Below are positions 58,744 to 64,000 of a DNA stretch of 64,000 bases, in pieces. The position numbers and the translations under genes were made by a program. Below the pieces are notes generated by a model. The model made no database searches. It saw nothing but the letters and a program-made list of their open reading frames with translations, and had not been told where the DNA came from. This stretch comes from Streptomyces sp. CCM_MD2014 (lineage in GTDB: Bacteria; Actinomycetota; Actinomycetes; Streptomycetales; Streptomycetaceae), in contig NZ_CP009754.1 of NCBI RefSeq assembly GCF_000772045.1, positions 5,642,001 to 5,706,000 of the forward strand, in the 5' to 3' direction. The first letter of the stretch is position 1. Each line of letters starts with the position of its first letter.

Positions 58744-60451
58744 GCGGGTGCCTTTGTGTGACGGGGTGGGGGAGACGGACGGGGCGGACCGCCCTCAGGG
58801 CGGGGCGAAGGCCCCGGACGCCCAGGGCCAGGCAGAGGACGACGAAGACTCCGCCGACGGCGGCGGCGCCGACGGCCAGCGAGAGAGCGGTCCGTGAAAC
58901 GGCGGCACCGGCGTCCGCGACCCGGTCCGCGGCCAGGGCGCCCGCGCCGGTCGCCACGGCCGCCGCGAGCACCGGCCGGCCCAGGTCGCCCAGGACCCGC
59001 CGGACGCGCACCGGCACGCTGCGCGGGCCCGTCCCGGCGAGCAGCAGGGCGGCGGTGACGGTGATGCCGGCGGCGTTGGCGGCGGCGATGCCGCGCACGC
59101 CCCACGGGCCGACGGCCGAGGCGCCGACGACGGCGGTGGCGAGGACACCGACGGCCATCGCGCCGAACGGATACCAGGACGCCCGGCCCGCCGAGAAGTA
59201 GGAGCGGGCCAGCGCGCCCACCACCGTCTGGCCGAGCAGCCCGAGCGCGTACACGCGCATGACGCCGGCCGTCGCCGCCGTGTCGGCCGCCGTGAACGCG
59301 CCGCGCTGGAAGAGCAGGTGGACGATCTGCGGCGCGCACGCGACCACGGTGGCCGCGCCGAACAGCACCAGGCAGGCCGCCAGCGCCACGTCCCGCTCGA
59401 CCCGGTCGCGGGCCCGTACGGTGTCGCCGTCGGCCAGCGCGCGGGCCACCACCGGGAAGGTGACCGTGCACAGCATCAGCGACAGCGTCATCGGGATCTG
59501 GGCCACCTTCTGCGCGTAGTTCAGGTGCGAGATGGCCCCGGAGGGGAGCCCGGAGGCCAGGAAGCGCTCGATGAGCACCTGGGACTGGCGGCACAGGGCG
59601 AACAGCAGCACGGTGGTGAACAGGGCGAGAGCGAGCGGCCGGGCCGCCTCGTCCGCCGTCACCGTATTCCGCTCGCCCTCCCGGTGCCTCAACCGCCGCA
59701 GCAGCGACGGAAGTTGCGCCGCCACCATCAGGACGCCGCCCACCGCGACCCCGGCCGCCGCCGAGCGCACCCCCCAGCGCCCGCCGAGCACGAACATCAC
59801 CGTGATGATGCCGGTGTTGTGGGCGACGTAGATCGCCGCCGGGGCCAGGAACCGCCGGTGCGCCCGCAGCGCCGCGCTGCAGTACCCGGCGAGCCCGAAG
59901 CTGACGACGCAGGTGGCGGTGAGCCGGGTGCAGTCGACGGCGAGGGCGTGGTCGGGCAGCCCCGGCGCCAGGGCCCGCACCAGCGCCGGCGCGGCGACGG
60001 CGACCAGCGCACCGGCCGCCGTGAACGCGAGGGCCAGCCGGGGCAGGGTCGAGGCGACCAGCGCGCGCACCGGGTCGCCGGCCACGCCCCGCGCGCGGCG
60101 GGCCAGGGCCAGGCTGAACATCGGGACCAGCGCGAAGGCCAGCCCGTCCTCGATCAGCAGTGTCGCCGCGAACTCCGGGACCGTCCACGCCACCAGGAAG
60201 GCGTCCGTCTCGCCCCCGGCCCCGAACAGCCGGGCCAGCGCCTGGTCCCGGGCCAGCCCGAGCACCGACCCGGCCACCGAGAGCACGGCGGTGACCAGGG
60301 CGGCCCGGGCCAGGAAACGCCCCGAGGACCGGCCGTCGGCGGCGGGTGCGGTCTCCGCGGGCGGCCGGGCGGTCCGGGCGTCCACGGCCGGCGGGCCGGC
60401 CTCGGGACCCGGGCGCGCCGCGCCCGCCGCGCGCGGTGAGGTCGTCGTCAC
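58673..60451 (-). CDS. MurJ/MviN-family lipid flippase of the EPS operon
   Basis: The 592-residue membrane protein of the MVF/MOP exporter superfamily has about 14 helices. The conserved start is FLARAALVTAVLSVAGSVLG, LARDQALARLFGAGGETDAF. QKVAQIPMTLSLMLCTVTFP and HLLFQRGAFTAADTAATAGV (the MurJ RGAF motif, about 415) are present. GTG 60451 overlaps the stop of the Wzy-like gene (GTGA). Although named after the peptidoglycan flippase, its place among sugar transferase, Wzy- and Wzz-like genes suggests it flips the EPS lipid-linked unit (Wzx role). The essential murJ is probably elsewhere. Confidence 0.88.
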   Translation of the reverse strand: MTTTSPRAAGAARPGPEAGPPAVDARTARPPAETAPAADGRSSGRFLARAALVTAVLSVAGSVLGLARDQALARLFGAGGETDAFLVAWTVPEFAATLLIEDGLAFALVPMFSLALARRARGVAGDPVRALVASTLPRLALAFTAAGALVAVAAPALVRALAPGLPDHALAVDCTRLTATCVVSFGLAGYCSAALRAHRRFLAPAAIYVAHNTGIITVMFVLGGRWGVRSAAAGVAVGGVLMVAAQLPSLLRRLRHREGERNTVTADEAARPLALALFTTVLLFALCRQSQVLIERFLASGLPSGAISHLNYAQKVAQIPMTLSLMLCTVTFPVVARALADGDTVRARDRVERDVALAACLVLFGAATVVACAPQIVHLLFQRGAFTAADTAATAGVMRVYALGLLGQTVVGALARSYFSAGRASWYPFGAMAVGVLATAVVGASAVGPWGVRGIAAANAAGITVTAALLLAGTGPRSVPVRVRRVLGDLGRPVLAAAVATGAGALAADRVADAGAAVSRTALSLAVGAAAVGGVFVVLCLALGVRGLRPALRAVRPVRLPHPVTQRHPHGRSRSRFPFRGFRDVRGSRTDR

Positions 60452-61764
60452 CGCTCCGGCACCTCCCGCGCGGCGGAACCCAGTGCCCACCAGGCCGCCA
60501 GCCCGAAGGACACCGCCGTCAGGACGGTCGACGGCCCACCGATGTCGGCGTACGCGAAGTCGGTCAGCTGCCAGACCAGGAGCCCGCAGGCGACGAACGC
60601 GCAGTCCGGCGCCGAGCCCCGTGCCCGCCGGACCGCGCGCAGCCTGCGCAGGCCCAGCACCAGCAGCGCCAGCCAGCTCCCGGCGAGGCAGAGCAGCCCG
60701 GTCAGCCCCTGCTCGGCCAGCACCAGCAGATACATGTTGTGCGGGGACAGCAGCGGCTGCCTGCGGTACCCGGCGCCCGCGCCGTCGGTCTCGCTGCCCG
60801 AGGACAGCGCCAAGGAGGCGTGCGCGTCCCGGTGTTCGGGGAAGCCCTTCAGCCCGACGCCGGTCAGCGGACGCTCCCGCCACATGCCGGCGGCCGCCGC
60901 CCACATCGTGTAGCGGTCGGTCACCGACTGGTCGGGGGCGTCGGTGACCTCGGTGATGCTGCCGACCCGCTCCTGGAGCATCGCCGTACCGATCCCGAAT
61001 CCGCCCACCAGCACCACCGCCGCCGCGACCACGGCCGCCCCCACGGCAAGCGCCCTGCGCGCCCCGGCGAGCAGCAGTTGCACCGCGCAGGTCACAGCCG
61101 TCGCGATCCACGCCCCGCGGCTGAACGACACGGCCAGCGGCAGCAGCAGGGCGCACGCGCACCCGGCGGCGAGCAGCCGGTGCCGCGACGGCGTCCTTCC
61201 CAGCGCCAGCCCGAGGGCGCAGACCAGCCCCAGGGACACCACGGTCGCCATCCCCATCACGTCCTGCGGCCCGAAGGTGCCCACGGCCCGGACCGTCTCC
61301 CCCTGGTAGGAGGCGCCCGTGCCGGTGACGTACTGGTGCACGCCGACCGTTCCCTGCCACAGGGCGAGCCCCACCATCGACCAGGTGAGCAGCCGCACGT
61401 CGGCCCGGTCGCGGACGAGCAGCAGCACGGCGGCGGGGACCAGGACGAAGACCTGGAGGTAGCGGCCGAGACCGGCCACTCCCGCCCCCGGCGACACCGC
61501 GCCCACCGCCGCGAGGGTCAGCCCGAGCACGGGCAGACCGAGCACCGTCGCCGCCGTGCGGGACAGCGGGCGACGCCGGTCGCGCACCAGCCGCAGCGCG
61601 CAGTACAGCACCGCCAGCGCCGAGACCGCGTCGGCCGGGTGCGCGCCGCCCCCGTCGTCCGGGGCGAACGGCAGCGCGAGCAGCGCGACGACGGCGACCA
61701 CGGCCAGCACGGGCGGCAGCCGCCGTACGCGTGCCGTCGGCCGCAGGGGCAGGGCGTGGGCCAC
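60448..61764 (-). CDS. Wzy/O-antigen ligase-like polymerase
   Basis: The 438-residue membrane protein has about 11 helices and a Wzy_C large loop. Landmarks are LAVSFSRGAWIATAVTCAVQ (about 225; arginine of RGAW), DRYTMWAAAAGMWRERPLTG, VGLKGFPEHR and QPLLSPHNMYLLVLAEQGLT (His-Asn). These match polymerases or ligases of surface polysaccharides. GTG 61764 with GGGGAGC nine bases upstream is chosen; the open frame extends far upstream but as a shadow of the next gene. It starts five bases before the sugar transferase stop and overlaps murJ by four. Confidence 0.87.
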   Translation of the reverse strand: MAHALPLRPTARVRRLPPVLAVVAVVALLALPFAPDDGGGAHPADAVSALAVLYCALRLVRDRRRPLSRTAATVLGLPVLGLTLAAVGAVSPGAGVAGLGRYLQVFVLVPAAVLLLVRDRADVRLLTWSMVGLALWQGTVGVHQYVTGTGASYQGETVRAVGTFGPQDVMGMATVVSLGLVCALGLALGRTPSRHRLLAAGCACALLLPLAVSFSRGAWIATAVTCAVQLLLAGARRALAVGAAVVAAAVVLVGGFGIGTAMLQERVGSITEVTDAPDQSVTDRYTMWAAAAGMWRERPLTGVGLKGFPEHRDAHASLALSSGSETDGAGAGYRRQPLLSPHNMYLLVLAEQGLTGLLCLAGSWLALLVLGLRRLRAVRRARGSAPDCAFVACGLLVWQLTDFAYADIGGPSTVLTAVSFGLAAWWALGSAAREVPER

Positions 61765-61769
61765 CTGGG

Positions 61770-63233
61770 TCAGCTCCCCGTGGGGCGCACGAGCGCGGCG
61801 GCGGTGCGCAGCAGGATGCACACGTCCCGCCACAGCGACCAGTCGTCGATGTACGCGTTGTCGAAGCGGGCCCGGTCCTCGATGGAGGTGTCGCCGCGCA
61901 GCCCGTTGATCTGGGCCAGACCCGTGATGCCGGCCGGCATCCGGTGGCGGGCGGCGTAGCCGGGGTAGGTCTGGCTGAACCGGGCGACGAAGTAGGGGCG
62001 TTCGGGGCGCGGGCCGACCAGGCTCATGTCGCCCCGGAAGACGTTCCACAGCTGGAGCAGTTCGTCCAGCGAGGTGCGCCGCAGGAAGCGGCAGAACCAC
62101 GGCATCCGGTGTTCGTCCGCCACGCTCCACCGGGTCGCCGACTCGTGCTCGTCGGCCGGCCGGTGCGTGCGGAACTTCAGCAGCGTGAACGGTCTGCCGC
62201 CCTGCCCGACGCGCTCCTGCCGGAACAGCACACCGGGGCCGCCCACCACCCGCAGCACCGCCGCGCAGGCCAGCAGCAGGGGGCTCAGCAACAGCAACAG
62301 CAGCCCGGACACCGTCACGTCCAGCACCCGCTTGCCCGCACCGCCGGGCCGCCGCGCCGCCGGTTCCAGGCGCCGGCAGGGGAAGGCGGCGATCCGGTCC
62401 CCGGCCGGGTAGGGGGCGTGGGCGGGGGTCTCGGCGTCCAGTTCCCACACCGCGCAGCCCGACTCGGCCAGCGCCCGCAGCAACGCCGCCTGCCGGTGAC
62501 GTACGGAGGGATCCACGGCGGGGGGCGCGGAGGGGTCCACGACGAGGACGTCCCGTACGCCGTTCTGCACGACCGCCCGCCGCACCTCCTCGCCCGTGGA
62601 CAGCACGGGCAGGCTCGCGGTGCCGCCCGGGTCGCCGGTGACGATCCCGACGGGGTGCATCCCGCAGCGCGGGTGGCGCAGCAGCGCCGACGCCACCCGC
62701 TGCGCGGTCGCGGCGGACCCGACGACGAGGGCGGCGCGGGGGCGGTTCCGCAGTGCCGTGCGGTGTCGGTGGTACACGGCGGCCCGGCCGGCGCAGCCCG
62801 TCACCGAGTGCAGCAGGACGCCCGCGGCCAGGGTGCGCGCGGACAGCGCGTGCGCCGGAGCGTACGCCGCGACGAGCGCCGCGAGTACCAACCACACCAC
62901 CGTGATCCGGCCGCACAGGACGGGCAGGTCGTCCAGCGCACCGGACGGCCGCCGGCCCGGGCGCGGGCGGGGGCGCAGCAGTAGCGAAGCGGCCACCAGC
63001 ACGCCGGTGAGCAGCGGTTGGTGCGGGGTGCCGGTGAGGGCCAGCGTGCCCGGCACGGCCGCCGTGCCGTCCACGACGAGCAGCGGCAGCGGCGAACCCG
63101 GCCGCGGTGCGGGCCGCCCGGAGGGCAGCCGGGGGCTCCCGGTGCCGTCGCGCTGGGGCAGCACCGCGACGGGGGAGGAGCCGAGGTCGCGCGACTGGCC
63201 GGCGGGGGAGGGGACGGTGCTTTCCGCGGTCAC
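61770..63233 (-). CDS. Polyprenyl-phosphate sugar-1-phosphate transferase (WbaP/CpsE-like)
   Basis: The 487-residue initiating transferase has an N-terminal region with membrane helices and a CoA-binding-like Rossmann segment (RAALVVGSAATAQRVASALL). The C-terminal bacterial sugar transferase domain carries KRVLDVTVSGLLLLLLSPLL, RVGQGGRPFTLLKFRTHRPA, RRTSLDELLQLWNVFRGDMS, LVGPRPERPYFVARF (PRPE) and PAGITGLAQINGLRGDTSIE. Adds the first sugar phosphate to undecaprenyl phosphate at the inner membrane. GTG 63233 overlaps the GT4 stop (GTGA). RBS GGGAG is 12-14 bases away, rather far. Confidence 0.92.
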   Translation of the reverse strand: MTAESTVPSPAGQSRDLGSSPVAVLPQRDGTGSPRLPSGRPAPRPGSPLPLLVVDGTAAVPGTLALTGTPHQPLLTGVLVAASLLLRPRPRPGRRPSGALDDLPVLCGRITVVWLVLAALVAAYAPAHALSARTLAAGVLLHSVTGCAGRAAVYHRHRTALRNRPRAALVVGSAATAQRVASALLRHPRCGMHPVGIVTGDPGGTASLPVLSTGEEVRRAVVQNGVRDVLVVDPSAPPAVDPSVRHRQAALLRALAESGCAVWELDAETPAHAPYPAGDRIAAFPCRRLEPAARRPGGAGKRVLDVTVSGLLLLLLSPLLLACAAVLRVVGGPGVLFRQERVGQGGRPFTLLKFRTHRPADEHESATRWSVADEHRMPWFCRFLRRTSLDELLQLWNVFRGDMSLVGPRPERPYFVARFSQTYPGYAARHRMPAGITGLAQINGLRGDTSIEDRARFDNAYIDDWSLWRDVCILLRTAAALVRPTGS

Positions 63234-64000
63234 GGGTGGGTGGACTCCCTGCACTCGATGGGCACGACGGCCGACCGGCCCGCGGTTGCGAGCCCGTCGC
63301 CGGGGAGGGCGCGCGGCACGGCGGACGGACCTGCGCCGTCGCCGAGTCCGCCGACGACCACGACGGCGCACACCGCGACCGAGGGCCCCGCACCGGCCGC
63401 GGGTCCGGCGGCGGCTGTGGGTCCCGTGCCGGCCGCGGGTCCGGCGGCGGCTGTGGGCCTCGCGTCGGCCGTTGGGCTCGCGCTGGTTGTGGGTCCCGCG
63501 CTGGTTGTCGGCTCCGCGTGGGCCGTGGGCTTCGCGCCGGGCGCAGGCCCTGCGGCGGCCGCAGGTCCGGCGGCGGCTGTGGGCCTCGCGTCGGCCGTGG
63601 GTCCCGTGTCGGCCGTTGGGCTCGCGCTGGTTGTGGGTCCCGCGCTGGCTGTCGGCTCCGCGTGGGCCGTGGGCTTCGCACCGGGCGCAGGCCCCGCGGC
63701 GGCCGCGGGTCCGGCGGCGGCTGCGGGGCCCGTGCCGGCCGCAGGCCCCGTGCCGGCCGTGGGTCGTACGTCGCCGAGGAGGTCGTCGTACAGGGCCGTG
63801 ACCGACGCCGCCGTGTGACGTACGTCGTGGGCCGAGCGGACGTGCGCACGCCCCCGGCGGCCGAGCGACGCGCGCAGTGGCGCGTCGAGGAGGAGCGCGG
63901 TGACGGCGGCGGCCAGTGCCGCCGGGGACCCGGGCGGCACCAGGCAGTGCGGTACGAGCGCGGGCGGCAGGCCCTCGCGGGCGCCGTCCACGTCGGTCGC
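63230..64000 (-). CDS. Glycosyltransferase (GT4) C-terminus with long Ala/Gly/Pro/Thr repeat tail, partial
   Basis: The gene runs off the window. The readable part begins ATDVDGAREGLPPALVPHCL, then VPPGSPAALAAAVTALLLD, LGRRGRAHVRSAHDVRHTAA, the end of a GT-B donor domain. Then about 170 residues of low complexity follow: repeats such as PTAAAGPAAAAGPAPGAKPT and AHAEPTTSAGPTTSASPTAD, created by a 144-bp in-frame DNA duplication. The last part (VAVCAVVVVGGLGDGAG) is less repetitive. Such a tail is unusual on a cytoplasmic glycosyltransferase. It overlaps the sugar transferase gene by four bases, so it is first of the visible operon. Confidence 0.8.
   Translation of the reverse strand, partial: ATDVDGAREGLPPALVPHCLVPPGSPAALAAAVTALLLDAPLRASLGRRGRAHVRSAHDVRHTAASVTALYDDLLGDVRPTAGTGPAAGTGPAAAAGPAAAAGPAPGAKPTAHAEPTASAGPTTSASPTADTGPTADARPTAAAGPAAAAGPAPGAKPTAHAEPTTSAGPTTSASPTADARPTAAAGPAAGTGPTAAAGPAAGAGPSVAVCAVVVVGGLGDGAGPSAVPRALPGDGLATAGRSAVVPIECRESTHP
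63464..63751. repeat. 144-bp in-frame tandem duplication in the glycosyltransferase tail
   Basis: Copy A 63464-63607 and copy B 63608-63751 start with the same bases (GTCGGCCGTTGGGCTCGCGC) and stay nearly identical for about 110 bases, then drift. 144 is 48 codons, so the reading frame is kept. Shorter GCC/GGT-rich units fill the flanks from about 63400 to 63770. Confidence 0.85.

Overview
The window is high-GC actinobacterial chromosome, almost certainly Streptomyces. The evidence is the third-position G/C bias, frequent GTG starts with GTGA/ATGA overlaps, rodlin and chaplin genes (rdlB, rdlA, chpD, chpA) that occur in aerial-hypha-forming streptomycetes, the HATPase / DUF5753 / DUF397 regulatory trio, and mycothiol-type enzymes. 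From memory, the order recD2-citA-copA/copZ-mmsA-rodlins-chaplins matches the SCO27xx region of S. coelicolor.

Layout. 1-932: end of a sugar-catabolic operon (DUF993-type aldolase, then a sugar phosphate isomerase). 972-5961 (minus): a secreted polymorphic-toxin locus with two WXG100 proteins, a toxin with an RNase A-like C-terminus, two paralogous candidate immunity genes, two displaced or broken toxin tails and a CdiI-type immunity gene. 6188-12177 (minus): an autoregulated ribose operon lacI-rbsA-rbsCB(fusion)-rbsK-rbsD with tandem LacI operators and a strong terminator. 12304-27175: small regulators and accessory enzymes, including a mycothiol-dependent isomerase-like protein, a MOSC protein, a truncated sigma factor, a phosphoesterase, phosphotransferases, an HxlR-peroxiredoxin fusion divergent from an O-methyltransferase, an AraC regulator with an acetyltransferase, a CMD protein divergent from SigJ, an ArsR-AHSA1 fusion divergent from a TOPRIM protein, the WhiJ-like trio and a frameshifted gene. 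27233-45598: core metabolism and transport, with recD2, citA, copper efflux (copZ-copA with a CsoR box), an alcohol dehydrogenase, mmsA, a lipoprotein, an APC permease, and an alpha/beta-hydrolase-ABC ATPase fusion with its permease. 45746-49397: a VWA lipoprotein and a long-chain acyl-CoA synthetase. 49488-52035: surface proteins rdlB<>rdlA, chpD and chpA. 52127-64000: an ATP-grasp enzyme, a GH26 glycosidase and a tightly overlapping minus-strand exopolysaccharide operon (GT4, sugar transferase, Wzy-like, MurJ-like flippase, deacetylase, GT4, Wzz-like, CelD-like acyltransferase).

The most unusual signals are: (i) the toxin-tail/immunity array with an 86% identical 114-bp repeat marking cassette duplication; (ii) tandem arrays with a 17-bp (once 19-bp) period that reiterate the stop-codon-containing 3' ends of three unrelated genes, plus one that duplicates a start-codon region; (iii) an extracytoplasmic hydrolase fused through a membrane helix to an ABC ATPase; (iv) several exact operator-like dyads in divergent promoters. 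All similarity statements rest on motif recognition by eye. No database search was run.
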